Source of the DNA: Promethearchaeota archaeon
GTDB lineage: Archaea; Asgardarchaeota; Lokiarchaeia; Sigynarchaeales; SOKP01
Direction: 5' to 3'
Length of the DNA stretch: 32,339 nucleotides
NCBI GenBank assembly: GCA_019057775.1
Contig: JAHLWT010000169.1
Coordinates: 1 to 32,339 of the forward strand
Shown here: positions 24,686 to 32,339 of the stretch, piece by piece
How the letters are laid out: each line of letters starts with the position of its first letter
Numbering within the stretch: position 1 is the first letter of the stretch
Position numbers and translations under genes: made by a program
The notes under the pieces: generated by a model
Told to the model about the DNA's origin: nothing
The model's database searches: none
What the model saw: the letters and a program-made list of their open reading frames with translations, nothing else

Positions 24686-24904
24686 TTGGTGCAGATTATT
24701 AATAAAGATATAATTGACAAGGAATTAGAGGAAAGTGAAGTTGTGAAAAGATATTTTGCAAGAAAATATTCAGTGTTATCAAAAGAAATACGTGAAAGAT
24801 TAAAACATTTAAATATCTCCCTAAAAAAGAAGAAATCTTTAAAGAAAGAACTTGCATTCCTACCTGAAGAAAAACAACATAAGTATTTAGATGAATTAGA
24901 ATAA
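24686..24904 (+). CDS. small charged helical protein
   Basis: Seventy-two residues from a TTG start, rich in Lys and Glu, predicted to be almost wholly helical: ELEESEVVKRYFARKYSVL, then a Lys-rich middle and KELAFLPEEKQHKYLDELE. The closing segment weakly resembles the tail motif (EEMLSLSPNERDSILNKIL) of the long surface proteins at 1316 and 4803, with Leu-x-Pro-x-Glu followed by a helix, but this could be convergence. No known family is recognised. It follows the seven-helix gene by 135 bases and is followed by a hairpin and T8. It may be real given its composition and flanking signals. Confidence 0.5.
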   Translation: MVQIINKDIIDKELEESEVVKRYFARKYSVLSKEIRERLKHLNISLKKKKSLKKELAFLPEEKQHKYLDELE

Positions 24905-24925
24905 TATCCAAATCTGTAGATTTTT

Positions 24926-24945
24926 AAGCAAAGCTCTTTTTGCTT
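24926..24945 (+). other. 7-bp hairpin after the small gene
   Basis: AAGCAAA-GCTCTT-TTTGCTT is a perfect 7-bp stem with a 6-base loop, 22 bases after the stop at 24904. It may protect or process the transcript end. A T8 run follows 57 bases later. Confidence 0.4.
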
Positions 24946-25001
24946 CTACTTAAAATGTATGAAAAAGATCATACTTGACTCTATTTTTATATGAAATAAT
25001 C

Positions 25002-25009
25002 TTTTTTTT
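25002..25009 (+). terminator. oligo-T terminator before the hdr operon
   Basis: Eight consecutive T on the plus strand, about 100 bases past the small gene and upstream of the hdr promoter. Confidence 0.45.
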
Positions 25010-25052
25010 GAATTTAGTTAAAATTATTGATCACAATTTTTCTAAATTATAA

Positions 25053-25060
25053 TATATAAA
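25053..25060 (+). promoter_or_regulatory. TATA box of the hdr operon
   Basis: TATATAAA in a wholly AT context, 102-109 bases before the hdrC ATG. It implies a leader of about 75 bases. AAGAGGAAAAATA precedes the ATG, with GAGG as ribosome-binding site. Confidence 0.5.
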
Positions 25061-25161
25061 ATAAAAATTTATTAGGCTTCTTCAAATTTGATTGTTTAAT
25101 TGAGAGAAAATTTAAAAAATCGTAAAAAAATAAAATTTAACTTATTTTAAGAGGAAAAATA

Positions 25162-25731
25162 ATGGAAATCATTGAATCGAATAAAATGACTGAATTTAGT
25201 GATGACTTATCCGATTTGCTAAGAGGTGCCGGTTATTTAGAAATAGGTGCATGTATTCAATGCGGTACATGTTCAGGTGGGTGTCCAAGTGGAAGAAGAA
25301 CAGCATACAGTACTAGATCTCTTATGAGAAAAGCACAGCTAGGTCTTACTGATGAAGTACTCTCCGATGAAAAACTCTGGTTCTGCAGCACATGCTATAC
25401 ATGTTTAGAGAGATGTCCAAGAGGTGTTCCAGTTACTGATATTATAATCTATCTGAGAAATTTAGCTGTGCAAAAGGGATATATTCAAGCACCTCATCTT
25501 GCGTTATGTAAAATGTTTTATAATACAGGGCATGGAGTACCAATCAACGAAGAGAAATGGAATAAACTACGTGAGCACTACAATCTGGATAGTGTTCCAC
25601 CAACTACACATAAATTTCCTAATGCTGAAAAGGAAGTGCAATCTCTTCTAAGAAGCACAGGATTTGATAAACTCACTGGTGTAGGTGAGTATGAAGAAGT
25701 AATAAAAAAAACTGAAGAAGGAGATAAATAA
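25162..25731 (+). CDS. hdrC: heterodisulfide reductase subunit C-like iron-sulfur protein
   Basis: A 189-residue protein with two [4Fe-4S] motifs: ACIQCGTCSGGCPSGRR at about 33-49 and FCSTCYTCLERCPRG at about 74-88. The C-terminal helical part (LCKMFYNTGHGVPINEEKWN) is typical of HdrC. It carries electrons between HdrA and the HdrB catalytic subunit in the cytosol. There is no CoM/CoB synthesis gene in the window, so the substrate may be another disulfide or carrier. First gene of a five-gene operon: hdrB starts one base after its stop. A second gene of the same kind starts at 32091, with the first cluster motif almost identical. Confidence 0.92.
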   Translation: MEIIESNKMTEFSDDLSDLLRGAGYLEIGACIQCGTCSGGCPSGRRTAYSTRSLMRKAQLGLTDEVLSDEKLWFCSTCYTCLERCPRGVPVTDIIIYLRNLAVQKGYIQAPHLALCKMFYNTGHGVPINEEKWNKLREHYNLDSVPPTTHKFPNAEKEVQSLLRSTGFDKLTGVGEYEEVIKKTEEGDK

Positions 25732-25732
25732 A

Positions 25733-26686
25733 ATGCCGAGTTATAATCTCAAATATGCTTTATTTTTAGGATGTGTCATCCCCAACCGATACCCCTTTAT
25801 AGAACGAGCCACGAGGAGCGTGTTTGAAAAATTAAGCATCGAATTAATGGATATGGATGGGGCATCTTGTTGTCCCGCACCTGGCGTATTTCGAGGGTTT
25901 GATATTGATACATGGTTAGTAGTTGGTGCAAGAAACATAACAATAGCTGAAGAACTAGGTGTAGATATAGCTTTAATGTGTAATGGGTGTTATGGGAGTT
26001 TACTTGAAGTTAACCATACTTTAAAGCATGATAAAAAAAAATTAAAAATGGTTAATGAACATCTTGCTAAAATCGGTCGAGAATTTAAAGGAACTTCTGA
26101 AATTCGTCATATAATTGATATATTATATAATGAAGTAGGTGTTGAAACAATACAGAACAGAACCAAATACGGAAGAAAGCCACCGTTGAATTTAAAATTG
26201 GCATTACATTATGGATGCCATCTTACAAAACCAAGCGAAACTCGACCTTGGGATCAAAAGGTTGAAAATCCCACTTTTTTTGATGAATTAGTAGAAGTCT
26301 CTGGTTGTAAAAGCATAAATTATAAGGATAAGTTTTTATGTTGTGGAGCTGGAGGTGGAGTCCGAGGTGCTTTTAAAGAACTGTCTCTTGATTATACTCG
26401 GGAAAAATTAGAGAATATTTCAAACTCAGAGGCAGAAGTAATTATTACATGCTGTCCCTTCTGCCATCTTCAATTAGACTTAGGACAGTTAGAAGTTAAT
26501 AACCTTTTTAAAGATAAAATTAGTAAACAATTTAAAATTCCTGTAATGTACTTTACACAATTATTAGGGTTAGCACTTGGCTTGAGTAAAGAAGAATTAG
26601 GTTTGGTAAGGAGTCCTGATTTGAAAGGTGTTCCCCCTTTTACGCCTCTAAAGCCTGTATTAAAAAAGATAGGAGAAATTACATAA
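25733..26686 (+). CDS. hdrB: heterodisulfide reductase subunit B-like catalytic subunit
   Basis: A 317-residue protein with both CCG domains that hold the noncubane [4Fe-4S] clusters. The first has C14, C46-C47 (SCCPAPG) and C83/C86 (MCNGCYG). The second has HYGCHLTKP, LCCGAGGG and TCCPFCHLQLD. All the ligand cysteines are present, so it should be active as the disulfide-reducing (or disulfide-like substrate) subunit. It is soluble and has no membrane anchor, which indicates the HdrABC type rather than HdrDE. The ATG follows hdrC at once. Confidence 0.93.
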   Translation: MPSYNLKYALFLGCVIPNRYPFIERATRSVFEKLSIELMDMDGASCCPAPGVFRGFDIDTWLVVGARNITIAEELGVDIALMCNGCYGSLLEVNHTLKHDKKKLKMVNEHLAKIGREFKGTSEIRHIIDILYNEVGVETIQNRTKYGRKPPLNLKLALHYGCHLTKPSETRPWDQKVENPTFFDELVEVSGCKSINYKDKFLCCGAGGGVRGAFKELSLDYTREKLENISNSEAEVIITCCPFCHLQLDLGQLEVNNLFKDKISKQFKIPVMYFTQLLGLALGLSKEELGLVRSPDLKGVPPFTPLKPVLKKIGEIT

Positions 26687-26702
26687 AAAAAGGAGATATT
26701 AA

Positions 26703-28724
26703 TTGGTAGAAACTGAAAATGAAATTAAATTAACTGGTCGAGAAACTCCAAAAATTGGAGTTTATATATGTTGGTGTGGGATTAATATTGGGGGTATAGT
26801 AGATGTTCCAAAATTATGCGAGTACTCTAAAACTTTACCAAATGTGGTATTAGCAAGTGAGTATAAGTTCATGTGTTCCGACATTGGACAGAATATGATA
26901 ATGGAAGATATTAAAGAGGGAAAAATAAATCGTGTAGTTGTTGCTTCCTGCACCCCTAGAATGCATGAGCAAACTTTTAGACACGCCTGTAGTGAAGCAG
27001 GATTAAACCAATTTCTTTTTGAACAAGCTAATATTCGAGAGCATTGTACTTGGGTATCTATGAATGATGTACCTGGAGCGACCAAAATAGCTCAAGATCA
27101 TATAAGAATGGCGATTGCAAAAGTTTCAGCTTTACAACCTTTAGAAGTTACAACTGTTGATGTAGAACCTTCCTGTTTAGTAGTTGGTGCAGGGATCGCT
27201 GGTATTAATGCAGCATTAGATTTAGGAAATTCGGGATATAAAGTATATTTAGTTGAAAAAAATCCAACAGTTGGAGGCCATATGGCTCAATTAGACAAAA
27301 CTTTCCCTACGATGGATTGTTCCTCATGTATTACTACACCTAAAATGAGTGAAGTATCTCGAAATCAAAACATAGAATTAATGACTTATTCCGAAGTTGT
27401 GTCATTAGAGGGTTATGTTGGTAATTTTCAAGCTAAAATTAAAAAAAAACCTCATTATATAGATCAAGATTTATGTACTGGTTGTGGACAATGTGCTGAA
27501 GTATGTCCGGTCGAGTGTGCAAATGAATTTGATTTAGGAATGAAACCAAGAAAAGCAGCTTATATATCTTTTCCTCAAGCTGTACCTGGTCAGTATACAA
27601 TCGATATGGATCATTGTATAAAATGTGGAATTTGTGAAGAAGAATGTCCAACCAAAGCGATTAGATATGATGACACACCAGAATATGTGGATGTTAAAGT
27701 GGGAACTATCATTTTAGCTACCGGATGGGATCCTTATGATGCCACAAGAATGGAACAATATGGATATGGAAGATATCCTAATGTAATTATGGCACTTCAA
27801 ATGGAAAGACTACTAAGTTCCTTCGGTCCTACTGGAGGGAAAGTAAAACGCCCATCTGATTTGAAAGAACCAGAATCTATCGTATTCATTCAATGTGTAG
27901 GGAGTCGAGAGTTTACTGGTAAGGGTAGAAAATATTGTTCCCGGGTTTGCTGTATGTACGCAACAAAACAAGCACGCAGCTACAAGGAAAAACATCCACA
28001 TGCTAAAATATATATATTTTATATTGATATACGAGCATTTGGAAAAGGTTATGAAGAATTTTACCAAGATGCTGGAAGAAATTATGGAATTAATTTTATT
28101 AGAGGAAGAGTTTCTGAATTATATGAGAATGAAGATCATGACCTCATAGTAAGAGCGGAAGATACACTGCTTCAAAGACAAATTGAACTTAAAGTTGACA
28201 TGGTAATTTTATCAATTGGTTTAGAACCACAAAGCGATATTGATGATATTGCAAGGATATTCAATGTTACTGCAACTAAAACTGAAGATGGATTTTTAAT
28301 GGAAGCACATCCAAAGTTGCGACCAGTTGATACCTTAACTGATGGTATCTTTGTTGCTGGGACTGTTCAAGGTCCAAAAGATATTCCAGATACTGTTGCT
28401 CAGGCTAAGGCTGCTGCATCTAGCGCTGCAACTATCATGGCTAAGGGACAAGTTGAAATTGAACCATATTTTGCAAAAGTTTTAGATTTTAAATGTGCTG
28501 GGTGTAAAAGTTGCATAAGTTTGTGTGCCTATAAAGCAATTACTTTTAATGAATATACTAGAGTAGCTGAGATAAGTGAAATTCTTTGTAAGGGGTGTGG
28601 AACCTGTGTAGCAGCTTGTCCATCAAAAGCAATTGTTCAGAATCATTTTGGTGATGCTCAAATTTTACCAATGATAGAGTCAGCAATTCCAAAAGAATTA
28701 AAAGCAAGAGGAAGTGAAAATTGA
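26703..28724 (+). CDS. hdrA: heterodisulfide reductase subunit A-like electron-bifurcating flavoprotein
   Basis: A 673-residue HdrA of normal length. The N-terminal region has GVYICWCGINIGGIVDV, then the FAD motif VVGAGIAGINAALDLGNSGYK, the HdrA-specific cluster region TMDCSSCITTPKMSEV, and two central [4Fe-4S] motifs (CTGCGQCAEVCP, CIKCGICEEECP). A thioredoxin-reductase-like FAD domain ends near GIFVAGTVQGPKDIPD. Two C-terminal [4Fe-4S] motifs follow (CAGCKSCISLC, CKGCGTCVAACP). In known complexes its FAD splits electron pairs between ferredoxin and HdrB. No selenocysteine codon is seen. It starts at TTG with GGAG seven bases upstream. The end overlaps mvhD by four bases. Confidence 0.94.
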   Translation: MVETENEIKLTGRETPKIGVYICWCGINIGGIVDVPKLCEYSKTLPNVVLASEYKFMCSDIGQNMIMEDIKEGKINRVVVASCTPRMHEQTFRHACSEAGLNQFLFEQANIREHCTWVSMNDVPGATKIAQDHIRMAIAKVSALQPLEVTTVDVEPSCLVVGAGIAGINAALDLGNSGYKVYLVEKNPTVGGHMAQLDKTFPTMDCSSCITTPKMSEVSRNQNIELMTYSEVVSLEGYVGNFQAKIKKKPHYIDQDLCTGCGQCAEVCPVECANEFDLGMKPRKAAYISFPQAVPGQYTIDMDHCIKCGICEEECPTKAIRYDDTPEYVDVKVGTIILATGWDPYDATRMEQYGYGRYPNVIMALQMERLLSSFGPTGGKVKRPSDLKEPESIVFIQCVGSREFTGKGRKYCSRVCCMYATKQARSYKEKHPHAKIYIFYIDIRAFGKGYEEFYQDAGRNYGINFIRGRVSELYENEDHDLIVRAEDTLLQRQIELKVDMVILSIGLEPQSDIDDIARIFNVTATKTEDGFLMEAHPKLRPVDTLTDGIFVAGTVQGPKDIPDTVAQAKAAASSAATIMAKGQVEIEPYFAKVLDFKCAGCKSCISLCAYKAITFNEYTRVAEISEILCKGCGTCVAACPSKAIVQNHFGDAQILPMIESAIPKELKARGSEN

Positions 28725-29146
28725 GTAGTCAAGAACTTTTTGATCCCTATATTTTAGGAATTTTTTGTAATTGGTGCTCTTATGCTGGTGCTGATGGTGC
28801 TGGAACATCAAGGATGCAAAGACCCGCAAATTTAAGAATTATTAGAGTAATGTGTGGAGGAAGGATGGATCCTCAATTTGTAGTTAATGCCCTATTGAAC
28901 GGGGCGGATGGTGTGATTATTAGCCATTGCCACCCTGGAGATTGTCATTATGTAGAAGGAAATTTAAAAACAATACGAAAAATGCCGATACTTCACTTAT
29001 ACTTGAAGCAGTTTGGTATTAATCCAAAAAGAGCAAAATATATCTTTCTATCTGCGTCTGAGGGTGTCCAATTAACAGAAATCGCTAAACAATATGTAGA
29101 AGAAATCCGAGAATTGGGACCTAATCCTATTAGAGGAGGTAATTAA
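28721..29146 (+). CDS. mvhD: MvhD-like [2Fe-2S] electron-transfer subunit
   Basis: A 141-residue protein matching the MvhD/FlpD family: IFCNWCSYAGADGAGTSR, IRVMCGGRMDPQFV and SHCHPGDCHYVEGN supply five cysteines for a [2Fe-2S] cluster. It joins an upstream electron donor (hydrogenase, formate dehydrogenase or other) to HdrA. It starts at a TTG overlapping the hdrA stop (TTGA), a sign of translational coupling. The ferredoxin gene follows with a gap of two bases. Confidence 0.93.
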   Translation: MSSQELFDPYILGIFCNWCSYAGADGAGTSRMQRPANLRIIRVMCGGRMDPQFVVNALLNGADGVIISHCHPGDCHYVEGNLKTIRKMPILHLYLKQFGINPKRAKYIFLSASEGVQLTEIAKQYVEEIRELGPNPIRGGN

Positions 29147-29148
29147 AA

Positions 29149-29823
29149 ATGTCATATCCGAGAGTAGAGAGAAATATTACTGCTCATACAGATGAATTTG
29201 TGTTAAATTTCTATACAAGAAACCAATCCATAGAATTTGATAGAGACCGCTGTACTGGTTGTTCAGTTTGTGTCAAAGTCTGTCCTAAGGGAGTTATAGT
29301 TCAAAAACATCACGGAAAAATAAGAGTAAAAACAGAGGATTTATTTCCTGAAATCACAGATGCAACAATGTGTGCCTATTGTGGAACTTGTGTTTATATG
29401 TGTCCTTTCAATGCTATTACGTTAAAAAAGAATGGTAAACCAGTTGCTTTAAATGATATTCCAATTGTAAAAGAAAATGTTGTCCCAAAACTGGAATCTA
29501 TACGCATTAAATGTAAAAGAAATAATAAATATGCTAAAGTTTACGTTGAAGGCAAAGTTGTAATCGATTGGAATCGATGTATATCTTGCATGTCTTGTTA
29601 TGAAGTTTGCCCAAATCGTGCTTTTTTTAAAACCGAAAAAAAAAACAAGTTAGGTAAAACAGTAAAATTAGATATAAATGTTAGAGCTGCTTGTTTATAT
29701 TGTCACGCGTGTGAAGTTGCTTGCTCACAAAATGCTATAAAGGTAAAGATAGATAAAATTAATTTTTCTGGGGATTTTAAGGAGCCTTTTTGGTCAGATC
29801 TTCTAAGACGGTCTCAAAGCTGA
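29149..29823 (+). CDS. four-cluster ferredoxin-like protein
   Basis: A 224-residue iron-sulfur protein with four CxxCxxCxxxC motifs arranged as two pairs: CTGCSVCVKVCPKG, CAYCGTCVYMCPFN, CISCMSCYEVCPNR and CLYCHACEVACSQN. Each pair is followed by a short linker. It resembles half of a methanogen polyferredoxin (MvhB/VhuB type), and is longer than a simple 2[4Fe-4S] ferredoxin. In the operon it probably serves as the ferredoxin docking subunit, or as a wire from HdrA or MvhD to other partners. Last gene of the hdr operon; a T7 run follows 25 bases later. Confidence 0.88.
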   Translation: MSYPRVERNITAHTDEFVLNFYTRNQSIEFDRDRCTGCSVCVKVCPKGVIVQKHHGKIRVKTEDLFPEITDATMCAYCGTCVYMCPFNAITLKKNGKPVALNDIPIVKENVVPKLESIRIKCKRNNKYAKVYVEGKVVIDWNRCISCMSCYEVCPNRAFFKTEKKNKLGKTVKLDINVRAACLYCHACEVACSQNAIKVKIDKINFSGDFKEPFWSDLLRRSQS

Positions 29824-29847
29824 TTGGTCTATTAAATTATTATTATC

Positions 29848-29854
29848 TTTTTTT
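29848..29854 (+). terminator. oligo-T run separating two transcription units
   Basis: Seven T follow the ferredoxin gene by 25 bases. Immediately after it, TTAAATATTTAT (about 29857-29868) is a TATA-like sequence suited to the next gene, so the units are probably separate. Confidence 0.45.
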
Positions 29855-29910
29855 GATTAAATATTTATGAAACTGGAATATTAATTAACAATATTAAAAA
29901 AGTGAATATC

Positions 29911-31311
29911 ATGCCGGTAAAAGTTGCGTTTATGCAGTTAAGTAGTTGCTGGGGTTGTCATCAAAGTCTATTAAATGCACACCTTGGGTTACTTCCAATA
30001 TTACCACAACTAGATATAGTTTATTGGCCTGCAGTTGTAGATTATAAATTAAAATCTCTTGAAGCCCGTGAAGATGGTGAAATTGTAGTAGGTTTTCTTG
30101 AAGGGGTTATAAGAACAAAAAAAGATAAGGAAAATGTCAAATTAATGAGAAAGAAATGTACAATTATAGTTGCACTTGGAGCGTGCCCCTGTTATGGTAG
30201 TGTAGCAGGTTTAGCAAATCTCTATGATATTAAAGATCTTATAAAACGAAAATTCCTCAAAACTGAATCGATAACAAATGAAAATCCAAAAGTCCCTACA
30301 AAAAACGTTCCCGGATTTGAAGATTATATTATTAATGCAAAAGATATAATTGATATTGATGTATTTATCCCTGGTTGTCCACCTACAACAGATAATATTA
30401 TCGCGAGTATAACTTATTTACTTACCTTAGTAGGTGAGGGTCCTACCACCCTTAATAAAGAAGAATGTGTATGCAATACCTGTAATTTGAAAAATGACGG
30501 TTGTTTTTTAAATGATGAAAAGCTGTGTTATGGTTCAATTACAGCAGGGGGATGCGAATTGATGTGTCCTAATGATGGTGATATTTGTTATGGATGTTAC
30601 AAATCTACCAACAAAATAGGAAATAAAGTTGAACAACTTAAAAATATCATATATAGTACTGAAAAGTTATCACCAGAGCAAGCGGCTAGTTTACAGCATT
30701 TCTTAGATTTATATTTAGGAGTAGCGAATATTACAAATTTTTATTATCGTGGAGATTTACTTCAAAGATTAGCTTACGAACCAGAGAGTCTTAAATTAAC
30801 TGAGGTTCAGACGACTAAAGGATTGAAATTTGCGTTAGATGTTAGCCCAACTGGAAATAAAATTATCGATGATATTATTGGAACTTCCCTCTATCTTCTA
30901 AAAGGTGACCCGAACTTTAAATTCAGTACAAAAACAGTATGTAGTCATTGTGATCGGGAAGTTGCTGATAAAGTACCGACTGATTTAAAGCGGGATTATG
31001 AAGGATTACCTACGATGGATACCTGTTTTCTAGAACAAGGCTATATCTGCCTTGGTTTAGTGACTCAAGCAGGCTGTGGAACAATCTGTCCAAATAAAGC
31101 AAATGCTCCGTGTTTAGGTTGTTTTGGAGCAGCAACCGGAATAGAAGATCCTGGAGTTAAATTCATTAGTACGCTCGGTTCTCTAAGCTATGATAAAGAT
31201 CCTGATGAATTAATGGATGTCATCAAAGATCCTGCAGGATTATTTAACCGCTTTACTCTAGCAGCAAGTAGTTTAGGTCATAAATATCACGATAAAATGG
31301 AGGATGAATAA
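29911..31311 (+). CDS. hydrogenase small-subunit-like (MvhG-type) protein with duplicated cysteine-rich domain
   Basis: The first 180 residues follow the [NiFe]-hydrogenase small subunit (MvhG-type): C16 and C19 (SCWGCHQ), C95 (ALGACPCYGS) and C159 (PGCPPTTDNI) give the proximal [4Fe-4S] cluster (numbering from a GTG three codons earlier, at 29902). MvhG then has one cysteine-rich end for the medial and distal clusters. Here there are two. Copy 1 spans about 191-232 and copy 2 about 347-407. Spacings between corresponding cysteines agree closely (8, 9, 4, 7 or 8, and 3 residues). The intervening 110 residues are helical. At about 466 residues the protein is roughly half again the length of MvhG. 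No large subunit gene is in view, so it may be a hydrogenase-derived electron wire. Downstream: the HdrC-like gene after two bases. Confidence 0.85.
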   Translation: MPVKVAFMQLSSCWGCHQSLLNAHLGLLPILPQLDIVYWPAVVDYKLKSLEAREDGEIVVGFLEGVIRTKKDKENVKLMRKKCTIIVALGACPCYGSVAGLANLYDIKDLIKRKFLKTESITNENPKVPTKNVPGFEDYIINAKDIIDIDVFIPGCPPTTDNIIASITYLLTLVGEGPTTLNKEECVCNTCNLKNDGCFLNDEKLCYGSITAGGCELMCPNDGDICYGCYKSTNKIGNKVEQLKNIIYSTEKLSPEQAASLQHFLDLYLGVANITNFYYRGDLLQRLAYEPESLKLTEVQTTKGLKFALDVSPTGNKIIDDIIGTSLYLLKGDPNFKFSTKTVCSHCDREVADKVPTDLKRDYEGLPTMDTCFLEQGYICLGLVTQAGCGTICPNKANAPCLGCFGAATGIEDPGVKFISTLGSLSYDKDPDELMDVIKDPAGLFNRFTLAASSLGHKYHDKMEDE

Positions 31312-31313
31312 AA

Positions 31314-31814
31314 TTGGTTTTCGTTGATTACGAACTAAAGAAAAGAGTAATGGATGTCAATATTAAAGATGTTATTAAATATTGTTATCAGTGTGCGCAT
31401 TGTACTGATGTATGTCCCGTCGCAGAAGTTTCAGGAGGAACCTATAATCCAAGAACTCTAATTTTAGACTCGTTTTTGGGTTTAAAGGATACTATATTTA
31501 GAGGAAAGGAGGATAATTTCAATATTTGGGGATGTACAATGTGTGATACTTGCGATGAAAAATGTCCTCAAAAAATTGAATTAACTGAAGTTTTTACTGT
31601 TTTAAAAAATATGAGTATTAGATTAGGAGAAGGTCCAGACCATTATACTGGTCAAGCATCTGCAGTTTATGATTTTGGAAAAGCAATTCCTCCACAACCC
31701 GCTATCGAAAGAAGACGAACACAACTTGGTCTTCCGGCTATAATTCCTCCAAATGTAGATGAGGTTCAGACAATATTAACTGAAACCAAGTTAAAAGATG
31801 TTTTAAACAAATAA
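31314..31814 (+). CDS. HdrC-like two-cluster iron-sulfur protein
   Basis: A 166-residue protein with two [4Fe-4S] motifs, YCYQCAHCTDVCPVAE (about 23-38) and CTMCDTCDEKCPQKIE (about 74-89), and a C-terminal part GPDHYTGQASAVYDFGKAIPP that matches HdrC-type subunits. It is shorter than the HdrC at 25162 and differs in the loop after cluster 1 (SGGTYNPRTLIL, not SGRRTAYSTRSL). It starts at a TTG two bases after the MvhG-like gene, so the two probably make a subcomplex. HdrE/HdrD-type C subunits cannot be excluded. Confidence 0.85.
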   Translation: MVFVDYELKKRVMDVNIKDVIKYCYQCAHCTDVCPVAEVSGGTYNPRTLILDSFLGLKDTIFRGKEDNFNIWGCTMCDTCDEKCPQKIELTEVFTVLKNMSIRLGEGPDHYTGQASAVYDFGKAIPPQPAIERRRTQLGLPAIIPPNVDEVQTILTETKLKDVLNK

Positions 31815-31957
31815 GAAAAGACGAAACCTCAATTTATACAATTTTGTTCCTTAATGATAGGATTTCTTCTATAATCCCTCTAAAATTTCCATTTAATATT
31901 TTTAGATATTAGAAATAACCATTATTAAGCCTTTGTTTATTAAATATTGATAACAAA

Positions 31958-31964
31958 TTTTTTT
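31958..31964 (+). terminator. oligo-T terminator after the HdrC-like gene
   Basis: Seven T, about 145 bases downstream of the stop at 31814. A TATA-like CTTTTATAAG follows at 31981-31990 and would serve the hdrC gene at 32091. The palindrome CACATTTATGTG lies between, at 32015-32026. Confidence 0.45.
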
Positions 31965-32090
31965 AAGAAAAATACTTTAACTTTTATAAGATTATCAATA
32001 AATTTGTGATCAAACACATTTATGTGAAGATTTAGTTTTTTACGTTTTGTTAAATTTAATTGAAAATGGAAATTGGGGTTTGAATTCACT

Positions 32091-32339
32091 ATGAGCGAAA
32101 ATGTAGAGAAATACATAAAAAGAAAGGTATATAAGTCCACGAGTTCTAGGATAGCCCAAAAATTTGTTGACGCCGGTTTAGAGAAGCTTAGAGCATGTAT
32201 TAATTGTGGAACATGTACAGGTTCCTGTCCATCGGGTAGGCGCACAGCATATAGAACACGCTCAGTTCTTCGCCGAGCATTAATAGGTGATGAATCTGTT
32301 TTACAAGATATTGACATTTGGTTTTGTAGTACGTGTTAT
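32091..32339 (+). CDS. hdrC: second HdrC, 5' part only (cut by window end)
   Basis: The ATG at 32091 opens a frame that is still open at the last base (83 codons). It begins [19 protein letters not shown], then has [20 protein letters not shown] (first [4Fe-4S] motif), [13 protein letters not shown] and FCSTCY, the start of the second motif. Compared with the HdrC at 25162, the first motif differs in only three positions over [20 protein letters not shown], so the two are close paralogs. Another hdrB/hdrA set probably continues beyond the window (inference). The promoter lies around 31981, with an upstream T run, so this is a new transcription unit. Confidence 0.85.
   Translation, partial: MSENVEKYIKRKVYKSTSSRIAQKFVDAGLEKLRACINCGTCTGSCPSGRRTAYRTRSVLRRALIGDESVLQDIDIWFCSTCY

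Noticed and set aside
31940..32317. Minus-strand open frame of 125 codons at the right edge.
   Set aside because: It is antisense to the plus-strand hdrC that starts at 32091 and has clear [4Fe-4S] motifs.
1..32339. CRISPR arrays, insertion sequences, transposase genes or attachment sites.
   Set aside because: No regularly spaced repeats, transposase motifs or terminal inverted repeats were seen on reading through both strands. The tandem cassette at 623-7557 is a gene duplication without insertion-element ends.

Overview
The window looks archaeal: about 30% GC by eye, TATA-like boxes 25-50 bases before many genes, oligo-T runs instead of stem-loop terminators after most genes, TTG/GTG starts, and a tRNA gene interrupted by a bulge-helix-bulge intron. 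AT-richness, methanogen-type HdrABC/MvhD electron-transfer genes, multi-PAS kinases and many unfamiliar secreted, membrane-anchored proteins fit an anaerobic Asgard (Lokiarchaeia-like) archaeon best. That placement is inference; no universal marker gene is present.

Bases 1-7600 (all minus strand) hold the most novel-looking region: a tandem duplication of a three-gene cassette. Each copy has, in transcription order, a short membrane-anchored acidic protein, a long version of the same protein with a conserved cytoplasmic tail, and a three-winged-helix DNA-binding protein. The copies are 7557-4103 and 3821-623. I read this as a candidate surface-sensing and gene-regulation system with EF-hand-like calcium loops. 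I do not recognise the surface protein family.

Bases 7770-20000 are a sulfur island. A tRNA-Cys gene with an intron and an enlarged variable arm is followed by a GC-rich unexplained stretch, a MoaD/ThiS-like sulfur carrier, a cytosolic substrate-binding-like protein and a DsrE-like protein. Next comes a methionine operon (metX, metW, a class V PLP enzyme, an extended cystathionine gamma-synthase-like enzyme). Then cysK, a cysteine-free Rrf2 regulator resembling CymR and a zinc-finger-tipped cysE lie on the minus strand, divergent from a ThiF/MoeB-like E1, TusA and PP-loop thiolase operon. Together these give O-acetylserine and O-acetylhomoserine routes to cysteine and methionine, plus a persulfide/thiocarboxylate relay probably feeding tRNA thiolation.

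Bases 20100-24950 carry signalling genes: a six-PAS histidine kinase split by an apparent one-base deletion in a G run, a seven-helix membrane protein and a small charged helical protein.

Bases 25050-32339 encode heterodisulfide-reductase electron transfer: hdrC, hdrB, hdrA, mvhD and a four-cluster ferredoxin; then, after an oligo-T run, a hydrogenase-small-subunit-like protein with a duplicated cysteine-rich domain, a second HdrC-like protein, and the start of a third hdrC cut by the window end. No hydrogenase large subunit is in view.
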